Source: Siderastrea radians
Lineage: Eukaryota; Cnidaria; Anthozoa; Scleractinia; Rhizangiidae
Assembly (NCBI GenBank): GCA_964017195.1
Contig: OZ024894.1
Span: 1,922,501-1,986,500 of the forward strand
Length of the DNA: 64,000 bases
Direction: 5' to 3'
This document shows positions 13,085-20,674 of the stretch, piece by piece. A program made the position numbers and the translations under genes. Numbering within the stretch: position 1 is the first letter of the stretch; each line of letters starts with the position of its first letter. The notes beneath the pieces are model-generated. The model was given only the letters and a program-made list of their open reading frames with translations, searched no databases and was not told the DNA's origin.

Positions 13085-13834
13085 ATTTACACGGGCAATC
13101 CTCAAGTTTCTCTGACAAATGCCGAAGAACTGGTTGCAGCAGCAGACTTTCTCCTTATTCCTGATCTCGAAAGCCTCGTGATGAAATCTCTAGCACAAAA
13201 CTTGACCCCATGAAACTGCCTTTTAACCTTCTATTTGGCAGAACGTGGTGACTCTGAGAAACTCCTTGACGAAACGTCAAGATTCATCCACTCAAACTTT
13301 GATTCCGTGACAAATTCAGAACGTTTCCTTAATTTTCCAATCGAGGACGTTGAATGGTGGATTGCACAACATGGACTGTTTAATCTTACAGAAAATGACA
13401 TTGAAAATATCGTAAGGAGATGGATTGATCACGACAAACCAAACCGTGAATGGAAATTTAAAGACCTGTTTTCACTTGTTATAGCTTCTGGAGGCAATGA
13501 TACCTTCTGCTACCTTCCCCAGAAAGGGAAGTGGTGCAAGTTAGCATATTCAAAATATGATTTTAAAGATCCTCGACAGTTGTTGTCTGTGAAAGGTAGA
13601 TTATACAATTTCAGCCTAAAGTTATTTGGTTCGTGTTTCTTGCGCTGGAGTCCTTGGTCGCATCAGTGGACCGCGTTACCACTGCCAAGCAAACTTATTC
13701 CTGAAATGGTAACAGTGTGTAGAGATATCGTTTATGGTGTAACATCGAGCTCGAGTGAACAGGTTAGATTTATATGTAAATACAATCTTGACTCCAATTC
13801 ATGGGAAACAATTCCCTCATCTGATGGAGATGTC
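13085..13834 (+). pseudogene. BTB-kelch gene, segment 2 (end of BTB, BACK, first kelch)
   Basis: Continues the BTB domain (TGNPQVSLTNAEELVAAADFLLIP), then hits an in-frame TGA at 13211-13213 exactly where family members usually have a serine codon (S-N-C at the BTB/BACK junction). Past the stop, the same frame runs on through a BACK domain (FLNFPIEDVEWWIAQ, then an RRWIDHD segment) and the start of the kelch region. It ends at 13834, where the 22.6-kb element begins. The lasting homology after the stop shows the nonsense change is a lesion and not the true end. Confidence 0.8.
13829..13834. repeat. 6-bp target-site duplication, left copy
   Basis: GATGTC immediately before the element's terminal AGTAGT. 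The same six bases follow the other end at 36481-36486. Six-base duplications are characteristic of Polinton integration. Confidence 0.92.
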
Positions 13835-14105
13835 AGTAGTAAGGTGGGCTCACATAGATCCCTGAGCCTCGTTTTGATGTAAGAATGACGTCATAACCGG
13901 AACCGGAAATCACGTGGTTTTAAGAGGGGGAAACCGCTGACCAGGTGGAAAAAAGGAATCGCGGGCTCATACAACCGGAAGTCACGTGGTTTGGAATGGG
14001 AAACCGCTGAGCAGTCCAAAAAATCGATCGTGGGCTCAAGGTGGGTTAAAACCGCGGAGAAAACGCGGGCTCCAAGTCCAAAGTCCAATTTTTGGAAGAG
14101 GGGTG
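13835..14105 (+). repeat. Left terminal inverted repeat (271 bp)
   Basis: Inverted match to 36210-36480, with no difference that I found by eye. It begins AGTAGTAAGG and holds a palindromic TGACGTCA (13886-13893). Two copies of a roughly 42-bp unit (13901-13943 and 13973-14014, period 72) each carry AACCGGAA, TCACGTGG and AAACCGCTGA. There are four G(T/C)GGGCTC motifs. The organisation suggests protein-binding sites for replication, integration or early transcription. Confidence 0.93.
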
Positions 14106-14181
14106 ACCCATATATGGCCCATAGATGGATTGGATATGGTTTTGATATGGCACAAGTCCAATTTCTTTTAACGGGGGTAGG

Positions 14182-14188
14182 TATAAAA
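14182..14188 (+). promoter_or_regulatory. TATA box for structural paralogue 1
   Basis: TATAAAA 38 nt before the ATG at 14220, leaving room for only a few bases of leader. The leader contains GGGTTAGGG just before the start codon. Confidence 0.6.
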
Positions 14189-14219
14189 GGGTAAACCCTA
14201 GGTGAGGGTTAGGGTCACG

Positions 14220-15272
14220 ATGAGTTTTTACATCACTCTGCTCAGTGATCAAGCACAAGGCACGGGGCAAAAATTTACGGCGCGACTGCCTCGTTCGTAT
14301 TATTTGGTGGAAGATGATTGGGAAATGGCGTTGGTACATATGTCCCACCCGGGGTTTAATCAATCCTTGGAAGATCAAACCAAGCAGAATTGGACGCAAG
14401 AAGATAGTCAAAAACATTGGATGAAAACAGATGTGAGATACATACCAAAACGTACGGATGGAACGGCCCCCCTTCAAGTGACCAAACAAATTTATTTACC
14501 GCCCGGGTATTACCACAATTTGAAAGAAGCCTGGATTGCCATTGCGTACGAAATGGAAAAACAACACATGGACGTCATGATGGATATAGCGAAAATGGAT
14601 GTGGACGATCAAGCCAAACGCAAACAACTAGCCGCGCTTAATTTGGCTCAACCCTATGTGAAAATCACCAATACGGGCGTCGCCCCCGAATTAGATTCGT
14701 TGTATGTCCTCATCCCGGCCAATATGGAATTTGAAATGGAATGGAAATTCGCTGGCTTGATGGGATTGGTGAAAGATGGAACGGCAAGTGAGCTTGTGGT
14801 CCAAGAAAAGAATTATCTGGTGAAACATATCGTGGATTACAACGATCGGCATAAATGGGAAGCAACGATCGGTCCTGTAGCCAAATATCCACCTCGTGGC
14901 ATTGCGTCCGTCAGCTTTACCCACCCCGATTTCGATTATGAGTTGTTCTTGGGACCGAATCTGAGTCGACAACCCTTTCCCAGTACGCCCACGGTCAAAC
15001 CGCAACAAGGACAACAACAATTGATGATTTACACGGATTTGGTGGCACCGAGCATTGTGGGAAATCAAGAAAAAGGGTTTTTACGTACCTTGGATGCGGG
15101 CAATACCGACCATCAATTTGATACGAGGCAACGGATGTATTTTCCTCTAGGCAAGACCATCTTTGACAGCCTTGAGATAGACATTCAAACAGCCAATGGA
15201 CAACCGGCTCCTTTTAAACAAGGCCGAACCATCATTACCCTTGAACTTTCCCGAAAAAGTCAACGAACATGA
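14220..15272 (+). CDS. Polinton structural-type protein, paralogue 1
   Basis: 350 residues from the ATG at 14220. An in-frame ATG 18 nt upstream (14202) is less likely because the TATA box is only 20 nt before it. The N-terminus (MSFYITLLSDQ) and the C-terminal block (IYTDLVAPSIVG, then FDSLEIDIQTANGQPAPF and a beta-rich end) match a protein family that recurs in cnidarian and other invertebrate Polintons. Two further copies lie at 20671 and 21710. The family's function is not established to my knowledge. Beta-strand richness and position in a virion-gene set suggest a capsid component, perhaps penton- or fibre-like; that is inference. It lies alone between the left TIR and the convergent RING-like gene. 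Confidence 0.75.
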   Translation: MSFYITLLSDQAQGTGQKFTARLPRSYYLVEDDWEMALVHMSHPGFNQSLEDQTKQNWTQEDSQKHWMKTDVRYIPKRTDGTAPLQVTKQIYLPPGYYHNLKEAWIAIAYEMEKQHMDVMMDIAKMDVDDQAKRKQLAALNLAQPYVKITNTGVAPELDSLYVLIPANMEFEMEWKFAGLMGLVKDGTASELVVQEKNYLVKHIVDYNDRHKWEATIGPVAKYPPRGIASVSFTHPDFDYELFLGPNLSRQPFPSTPTVKPQQGQQQLMIYTDLVAPSIVGNQEKGFLRTLDAGNTDHQFDTRQRMYFPLGKTIFDSLEIDIQTANGQPAPFKQGRTIITLELSRKSQRT

Positions 15273-15366
15273 TTGTGTAGAGAATCAATAAAGATCACCA
15301 CAAAGTGTCATGGAACATCTTTTATTGGTCCTTGGTATACAACAAGTGAGTCCAAACATGGGGTCC
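15273..15366. terminator. Convergent polyadenylation region
   Basis: AATAAA on the plus strand at 15287-15292 serves the structural gene. TTTATT at 15321-15326 reads AATAAA on the minus strand for the RING-like gene. The two genes end 94 bp apart. Confidence 0.7.
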
Positions 15367-16257
15367 TTACTGAGAACTTAAAATGTTCTTCATGTGTGAA
15401 AGGACTTCGCTTGGGGTGTGGCCAAGAAAATGGGGTGTGTTGTTGATTGTATCCGGATTCTTGAAGATTTTTCCCCAGAATCCTTCAACGGCTCCGGTGC
15501 CTGTATGACAAATACCATACCACAGATGCCCATTCCAGATACGATTAACTTCTTTCACAAATCGGGGGTCTTCTTTCCAATCGTAATTGAGGATTTCAAT
15601 GACTGTGGTGGAATGGGCTTGTCGAAGGTAAACACATTTGGTGATTAGATGAGGATTCTTTCTCCAGTGGTCAGCACAGGCTACATGACAGGGGTATCGG
15701 CAGCAGATCAATAGGATTTGATTGCTGACACTTTCCTCACAGACGACACAGGGGACGGTGGGGAAAGGATTCAGTTGTTTCATGCTTGAAATGACTTCGC
15801 TTGGGGTCTGGCCAAGAAACTCGATTTCTCGATGTGAGGAATACTTGAGTTGGTGTTTTCCCCAGAACCCTTGGACGCCTCCCAAACATATGGGTTCACC
15901 GCACTTCAATTGATAACCGATACCATACCAGAGAGGAAGGAGGTGATGTGTGATTCCCGGATAAGTATGTTGGTACCAGTGATGTTTGACTTCTTTCATA
16001 AATTGGGGGTCTTTTTTCCATTCTTCATGAAGGATTTCAAGGACTGGGATGCTAGTTCCTTGTTGACATCTAAAGCAACCAGCGTCAGGATAGGTACTTT
16101 CTTTTCCCCACAGTTTGGCACAGGTTAGATGACAGGGTTGTTCGCAGCACATCAAAATGGTTTGTACAGGTTTCTTACACATCACACATGGTTTGGGTTG
16201 AGCCATCACTTGTTGGGCTTTTGAACTGAGGCCTGGATTATCCAGGGATTGTAACAT
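15367..16257 (-). CDS. Tandemly duplicated RING-like zinc-finger protein
   Basis: 296 residues, made of two related units of about 130 residues (about 23-160 and 168-296). Each has a Cys/His cluster of the form CxxC, CC, PCHxxC, then C(xxC), like a compact RING or treble-clef finger. Each then has an EIL-EWKKDP helix, a WYGI patch, a GFWGK motif and a closing FLGxTPSEVxSxMK. The second finger lacks the final CxxC and keeps a single Cys. The middle CC-x-x-PCH spacing differs from classical RING, so E3-ligase activity is only a guess. It is transcribed away from the divergent promoter at 16258-16500 with a minus-strand TATAAAA near 16277-16283. The GFWGK/TPSEV module is unfamiliar to me. Confidence 0.7.
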   Translation of the reverse strand: MLQSLDNPGLSSKAQQVMAQPKPCVMCKKPVQTILMCCEQPCHLTCAKLWGKESTYPDAGCFRCQQGTSIPVLEILHEEWKKDPQFMKEVKHHWYQHTYPGITHHLLPLWYGIGYQLKCGEPICLGGVQGFWGKHQLKYSSHREIEFLGQTPSEVISSMKQLNPFPTVPCVVCEESVSNQILLICCRYPCHVACADHWRKNPHLITKCVYLRQAHSTTVIEILNYDWKEDPRFVKEVNRIWNGHLWYGICHTGTGAVEGFWGKIFKNPDTINNTPHFLGHTPSEVLSHMKNILSSQ

Positions 16258-16500
16258 GAAGGGGGACGGGGGTTTTTTTTATAGAGAAACAAAAGGGTCA
16301 CGTGGGAGGGAAGGGTCCAATGAGAGAAAGGCCCATCATGCTTTGGGAGGGGCCGGGGTGGGGGGACCCCCCTCCCCCCTCCTTAGATAGACCATGAGGC
16401 ATTGCGCGGATCGGGGTATATAAGTCAAGGGAGGCCACAGGACGCCATTCCTAGCTTTGAGTTCAGTCGTGTTGACTTATGTTTGTCGTGTGGGTGGAAA
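16258..16500. promoter_or_regulatory. Divergent promoter A
   Basis: Serves the minus RING-like gene and the plus 174-aa gene. It contains TATAAAA on the minus strand (about 16277-16283), TCACGTGG (about 16298), CCAAT (about 16317), a G-run/C-run palindrome (about 16355-16380) and TATATAA on the plus strand at 16417-16423. The E-box, CCAAT and G/C-run block recurs in inverted orientation at 31561-31680. Confidence 0.7.
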
Positions 16501-17025
16501 ATGTCCCAAACAAGAACGCCCTTGGGCTCTTTAGCCAGTACTGTGAATGTGAGTGGACGAGACTATTTGCGGAGGAGAGTGGGTGAAGAGCTGACGCCAG
16601 TGGACCGTCATGCGAGACGCATGCATGAACAACAGCAGCAAGTTTGGCGGGGACTGACCCGGGAGCGCGTGGCCGCCTTTCTGCGTATGTTTATCCTGTG
16701 CTTTGTAGAGAGTGAGAATGGGCACCAATTGCACCCAGTGACCTACAAATTGTTGAAAAAGACCTTGGTCAAGCGGATCATCCCATGGATTTTCCACCAT
16801 CGTGTATTTACGAGGGATGACAGGCAATGGCCAATTTCTTTGGAACAATTTAAAGAACTTAACGTTTACTTGGCCGCCAACCTCTCCAACATCCATGCGG
16901 ACTACAAGTGGCAGTTTGTGATTACTTTTTTTAAGGAAGTGGAGCGCGAAAGGGAGGTGTGGAAACGACTCGAGGATATGGAGAAGGAGGCAATGGAGGC
17001 TGTGCGTCGGTGTTTGGGACAATGA
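16501..17025 (+). CDS. 174-aa helical protein of unknown function
   Basis: Starts at the ATG at 16501, 84 nt after a TATATAA box. An upstream in-frame start at 16402 would lie before that TATA box and is rejected. The predicted protein is mostly helical, with Arg/Glu-rich N- and C-terminal stretches (KEVEREREVWKRLEDMEKEA) suggesting a C-terminal coiled coil. It shows no cysteine cluster, signal peptide or membrane segment. I do not recognise the family. Promoter sharing with the RING-like gene and position outside the virion block suggest an early or accessory role. Confidence 0.6.
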   Translation: MSQTRTPLGSLASTVNVSGRDYLRRRVGEELTPVDRHARRMHEQQQQVWRGLTRERVAAFLRMFILCFVESENGHQLHPVTYKLLKKTLVKRIIPWIFHHRVFTRDDRQWPISLEQFKELNVYLAANLSNIHADYKWQFVITFFKEVEREREVWKRLEDMEKEAMEAVRRCLGQ

Positions 17026-17302
17026 ACATTTTTTTTTTTATTCCTGTTGCGTTTTGTATTGTGAGTCAAGGCTGCTGTGAGTCAAGAGACATTATTTATG
17101 ATCCACGTGCAAAAACCAGTGTTGTCAGTTTTTTATTTTTTAATTAAAAAGAAGAGTTCATGTTTTTTACAAAGGGTGGTCTGTGTTCTTTTTGCCACGC
17201 GGGGTGGGGCGTTCCTATTTACAATTGGAAAAAATAAAAACTAAAAAAGACCTATGTACAATTCCAAAAATAAAAATTAAAAAAAAAAATGACTATGTAC
17301 AA
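17026..17302. terminator. AT-rich convergent terminator region with short repeats
   Basis: Separates the 174-aa gene from the convergent SLOG gene. Contains several AATAAA-like signals on each strand and three spaced copies of TAT(G/T)TACAATT followed by A-rich DNA (about 17216, 17251 and 17294). The TACAATT repeats have no assigned role. Confidence 0.5.
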
Positions 17303-17998
17303 TTACAAATGAAAGTCTTCGAGTTCCCGGCGTAATTGATCAATGTTCTCGGGGAGACAGAAGGTGCGGTTGAATAAGGCTTGAATTTCGGCTCGGGTTT
17401 TTTCGTCCACATCCCGGGATCCTACCACGGCACTGCTTTGATGAAGGGTGGGCTTTTTGGGTCCCCAAGGGACAAATTGACTGCCAGTGACTAGGGTGGC
17501 GGCATTCTCGTTGACTTGGTAGTAATGGTCCGAGCGGTACCAGGATTGACTGGGGATGTCAAACAGGTAGACGGGTTTGCCTAAATCCATAGCCAATTGC
17601 ACGGTCCATCCGGTGCCTCCTTTCACGCGTTTATGATCCGGTTCCAAGATGCCAAAGGCATAGATGGTATGGGCTTTCTTGGCCAGTTGATAATTGCGTT
17701 GCAGCAATTGCAGGGTGTAAAAATGACTGGGCATTTGTTTGCCTAGTTTCTCCGCTGCCTGGTGAAGATGGGGGTTGGCCAACATCAGGACTTCCACCGT
17801 AGAAGGGGTGATGAAAGTGGCTCGAGGATGGTTCGGGGGGACCAGGACTTCGAGTTGCATCCCAAAGTGTTTGGCCTGTTCTTCGACGAGGGCATCCGTA
17901 CCTTTGGCTCCCCCTGTGTAGACCACATGGCCATGACCCACTTGCAGTTCCAAGGCACCGAGATCTTGTTCTCCGATCATGTCGATGTCTGGGGGCAT
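17303..17998 (-). CDS. SLOG-fold (YspA/DprA-like Rossmann) protein
   Basis: 231 residues. Residues 26-35 (VYTGGAKGTD) form the Gly-rich nucleotide-binding loop seen in SLOG-superfamily proteins (Smf/DprA, LOG, YspA groups), followed by a helix and a strand. A helical insert (about 66-108, with LLQRNY) leads to a second conserved block, IYAFGIL (112-118) and GGTGWTVQLA with GKPVYLFD (127-147), which would close the ligand pocket. SLOG domains bind or process nucleotide-derived ligands and occur in bacterial conflict systems. I know of no role for one in Polintons. It is transcribed divergently from the GRF gene with a TATTTAAG box about 40 nt upstream. Function in the element is unknown. Confidence 0.75.
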   Translation of the reverse strand: MPPDIDMIGEQDLGALELQVGHGHVVYTGGAKGTDALVEEQAKHFGMQLEVLVPPNHPRATFITPSTVEVLMLANPHLHQAAEKLGKQMPSHFYTLQLLQRNYQLAKKAHTIYAFGILEPDHKRVKGGTGWTVQLAMDLGKPVYLFDIPSQSWYRSDHYYQVNENAATLVTGSQFVPWGPKKPTLHQSSAVVGSRDVDEKTRAEIQALFNRTFCLPENIDQLRRELEDFHL

Positions 17999-18209
17999 GG
18001 CTTTGAGAATGACGATTCAGGGAGCAAGGGAGCTCCTTAAATAGAGACAGTTGACCAATGGGAAGACAAGAGGCCCTTATTTGGAGAGGCCAAAGCTGAC
18101 CAATGGGACGATGAGACGTCCTTATATGGGTAGGAGAAGCTGACCAATGAGAGCCAAGGGTCCAAGGTATAAAAAGGCCTCGGTGGTAGGGGTGAAAATC
18201 TTGAGCACG
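17999..18209. promoter_or_regulatory. Divergent promoter B with three CCAAT repeats
   Basis: TGACCAATG occurs at 18052-18060, 18097-18105 and 18141-18149, spaced 45 and 44 bp, each in a longer degenerate repeat. A minus-strand TATTTAAG (about 18036-18043) faces the SLOG gene and TATAAAAA at 18168-18175 faces the GRF gene. CCAAT boxes are bound by NF-Y in animals. Confidence 0.7.
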
Positions 18210-19154
18210 ATGTCGGTCGAACGGAAGAGAAAGCCAAGCGTACACCCTGCGGGGAACAAGAAGAAGAAGAACACCATTCAAACGATGACGCCCGTGGACT
18301 GTGATCCGGTGGTAGGGGAGGTGGTGGAAGACACCCGAGCGGCCGTGGAAGAGATGATGAAAGAATTGAATGACATGGTGGAGCAATCACCGCCATCCCC
18401 GCCAAGTCCCCCTCCACTTCAGGATGACAATGAAGGATTGAAAAGGATGGTGAGAATGGCAACGATCTTTCAAAGCCCTGGGTGTCAAAACCCCAAACCT
18501 GTTCTCCCAGCCAGTTCGGTGGACTATATGGTATGTCCTTGTCATGACGTGCGTTTGGAGGCCCGAGAATCTCAAAAGGGATGGAAGTATGTGAAATGTC
18601 CCATGCAACCGTGTTTGCTGTTTTGTGGACAAGATCAAGCCCTGGAGTATATGAAAGCCGTGTATAGTCAACCTCATGTAGAAGTGTTGGACATGTGGAC
18701 TTGTTTGCAGTGTTTTTGCCGGGAACCCGCCACGCTGCAACAGAGCCATTCGACCCAGAACCCCGATCGCTTGTTTCTGAATTGTTCCAAGAAACAGTGT
18801 GGCTTCTTCCGATGGGCCGATCAACCCATGGGCCCCAAGTACTGGAGTTGGTTTCATGACAACCCGCCCAAGAAAGCCGACCAACAAGCTGAATCTCCTT
18901 TGTCTACCCGTGATGCGCAAGGATATCCCAAGAGGGGCTATGACATCGCTGGCCCACCCCCTCGAGCCCCAAGGAAAGAGGATCGCCCCCTGACAGATTA
19001 TGAGAAACAATTGTTGCGAGAAATTCAAGAGCTCAAGAACCGTCAAGAAATGATGGTGGCCCCAGCACCACCACCCCCCAAGTACAGTGACAGTGTGGAC
19101 AACTGGCAGAAAGGTCTAGAGACCGTCGCCTGTGGCCGTCTAGGTCTCTTTTAA
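18210..19154 (+). CDS. Protein with two GRF-like zinc fingers
   Basis: 314 residues from the ATG at 18210, 42 nt after TATAAAAA; the open frame upstream precedes the promoter. A basic N-terminus with a likely nuclear signal (KKKK, 17-20) is followed by a Ser/Pro stretch (59-70). Two Cys clusters follow: 109-139 (CPC, then C130 and C135) and 165-202. The latter (CxxCxC, NPDRLFLNC, KKQCGFFRWAD) is close to the GRF zinc finger, which binds nucleic acid in topoisomerases, APE2 and NEIL3. The C-terminus is Pro-rich with a short coiled coil (about 265-285). A DNA- or RNA-binding role is likely; the process is not known. Confidence 0.65.
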   Translation: MSVERKRKPSVHPAGNKKKKNTIQTMTPVDCDPVVGEVVEDTRAAVEEMMKELNDMVEQSPPSPPSPPPLQDDNEGLKRMVRMATIFQSPGCQNPKPVLPASSVDYMVCPCHDVRLEARESQKGWKYVKCPMQPCLLFCGQDQALEYMKAVYSQPHVEVLDMWTCLQCFCREPATLQQSHSTQNPDRLFLNCSKKQCGFFRWADQPMGPKYWSWFHDNPPKKADQQAESPLSTRDAQGYPKRGYDIAGPPPRAPRKEDRPLTDYEKQLLREIQELKNRQEMMVAPAPPPPKYSDSVDNWQKGLETVACGRLGLF

Positions 19155-19199
19155 TGTATTAAAAAGGAGTAGGAATAAATGAGGTTATCAAATGTGACC

Positions 19200-19565
19200 A
19201 TGGAGTCTGCTGTGTCGTATGCGTGGGAGTCTCTCTGGTCCCTGGGGCAATGGCAATGCCATCAATCCCTGTGCCAAGTCTTATATGATCATCAACCCGG
19301 GTCCCAAATCCCCATTCCCCCTTGTCCCGAGGACACGCATCCTCTCCACGTCTTTGAAGAAACCCATGTCGACCGTAACCTGTATCGATGGGTGGTGTTT
19401 GTCGTATGGTTAAAAGGCCACCCAGAGGCGTGGCGATGGTATCGAATCATTCAAAAGGCGCATCCCCACACGGTCCCCACCATATCGACGTTATGGGATG
19501 AATGCCAAAACGTATGGCCCCTCGAAAGAAAACTCAACGCTGGAGTTCGTCGTCCTCAGGGTTAA
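19200..19565 (+). CDS. Small protein of unknown function upstream of integrase
   Basis: 121 residues if started at the ATG at 19200. The in-frame ATG at 19179 lies only about 22 nt after the TATTAAAA box (about 19157), too near for a normal leader. Rich in Trp and His, with no recognised motif. It overlaps the first 64 nt of the integrase ORF in another frame. Codon composition resembles the neighbours, and it fills the gap between the GRF and integrase genes, so I accept it as likely coding. Confidence 0.5.
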   Translation: MESAVSYAWESLWSLGQWQCHQSLCQVLYDHQPGSQIPIPPCPEDTHPLHVFEETHVDRNLYRWVVFVVWLKGHPEAWRWYRIIQKAHPHTVPTISTLWDECQNVWPLERKLNAGVRRPQG

Positions 19566-20674
19566 AGAGAAGCAAACGCCCTGTCTCGTCAACGAAGAAG
19601 AAAAGCAAGGTCTCCCAACAATGGTTAAGTCGTTACCAGGATCCTAGTGCCCCGGGGAGTTTAGGTGGGGTGCAACGATTTGCCAAAGCCCAGGGTCTGC
19701 CTTTGAAAAAAGCCCAACGACTCTTGGAACAGGATGTGGGCTACACCTTGCATAAACCACGACGTCGTCGTTTTGCTACCTTACCCGTGGTCGTAGGGGG
19801 ATTAGATGATCAATGGGCGGCGGATTTAGTGGAAGTGCAACGTTTAGCCAAACATAATCGGGGTATACGCTACTTATTGACCGTCGTGGATATCTTGTCC
19901 AAGTACGCGTGGGTCCAACCGTTGAAAACCAAAACCGGGGTGGCCCTCGTGAAAGCCTTTGAGAAGATTGTGAGACAAGGACGTCACCCCAACCGATTGC
20001 AAACGGATCGAGGGAAAGAATTTTACAATCGGACCTTTCAACGATGGGTCGACGAGCAAGACATCCAACATTTTTCGACCGAAGGGGATGCCAAAGCCAG
20101 TGTGGTGGAACGATTTAATCGGACCTTGAAAGAACGGTTGTACCGTTATTTGACCACGGCCAACACCTTACGCTTTGACAATGTCTTACCCGAGTTGGTG
20201 CAAGGGTATAATGCCACCCGTCATCGAAGTATTGGTATGCCCCCCGAAGACGTGACGTGGGACAACGAAGAAGCGGTGTGGAAACGATTGTATGCCAAAC
20301 GATTGAAAGGTCGGAAAAAACCCCAATTCAAGGTGGGAGATCGAGTCCGTCTCAACACGATTCATCGTACCTTTGAAAAAGGCTATCTCCCCGGTTGGAC
20401 CGAAGAAGTGTTTGTGGTGCATCGTGTGATCCCGGGGCCCGTGCCCACGTATAAGATTCAGGAATGGGATGAGACCCCCATCCAAGGCACGTTTTATGAA
20501 GAGGATTTACAAAAAGTCCAGGTGTCCGATGTATTTCGCATCGAAAAGGTACTTAAGCGTCAAAAAGATCGTTGGTTGGTCAAGTGGAAAGGGTGGCCCG
20601 ACAAGTACAATAGTTGGATTGCTCGTGGTGACGTGACCTCCCTTCGACCGCGCAAACGACGCCGACGACGATGA
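19502..20674 (+). CDS. int: Polinton integrase with C-terminal chromodomain
   Basis: 390 residues. A basic N-terminal segment is followed by an rve-type DDE core with candidate catalytic residues D108 (ADLVE), D169 (TDRGKEF) and E203 (VVERFNR). The 33-residue D-E gap resembles Polinton rather than retroviral enzymes. After the core come an SH3-like KVGDRVRL segment (about 280) and a chromodomain (about 342-381: FRIEKVL, WLVKWKGW, NSWI). The protein ends in an Arg tail. It would insert the element and make the 6-bp duplication seen here; the chromodomain may guide it to methylated histones. Its stop codon overlaps the next ATG (ATGA). Intact. Confidence 0.93.
   Translation: MPKRMAPRKKTQRWSSSSSGLKRSKRPVSSTKKKSKVSQQWLSRYQDPSAPGSLGGVQRFAKAQGLPLKKAQRLLEQDVGYTLHKPRRRRFATLPVVVGGLDDQWAADLVEVQRLAKHNRGIRYLLTVVDILSKYAWVQPLKTKTGVALVKAFEKIVRQGRHPNRLQTDRGKEFYNRTFQRWVDEQDIQHFSTEGDAKASVVERFNRTLKERLYRYLTTANTLRFDNVLPELVQGYNATRHRSIGMPPEDVTWDNEEAVWKRLYAKRLKGRKKPQFKVGDRVRLNTIHRTFEKGYLPGWTEEVFVVHRVIPGPVPTYKIQEWDETPIQGTFYEEDLQKVQVSDVFRIEKVLKRQKDRWLVKWKGWPDKYNSWIARGDVTSLRPRKRRRRR

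Noticed and set aside
13891..14088. 65-aa ORF found in both TIRs
   Set aside because: It lies wholly inside the inverted repeat and has no motif. Identity of the two copies only reflects TIR identity.
14190..14216. Telomere-like GGGTTAGGG near the left end
   Set aside because: A single copy in a leader; no array, so not a telomeric repeat.
14202..14219. Upstream ATG giving six extra residues to paralogue 1
   Set aside because: Only 20 nt after the TATA box, so it would probably lie upstream of or at the transcription start. Sister proteins begin with MSFY.
14046..14489. 147-aa minus-strand ORF across the left TIR edge
   Set aside because: Antisense to structural paralogue 1 and low in complexity; a shadow of the real gene.
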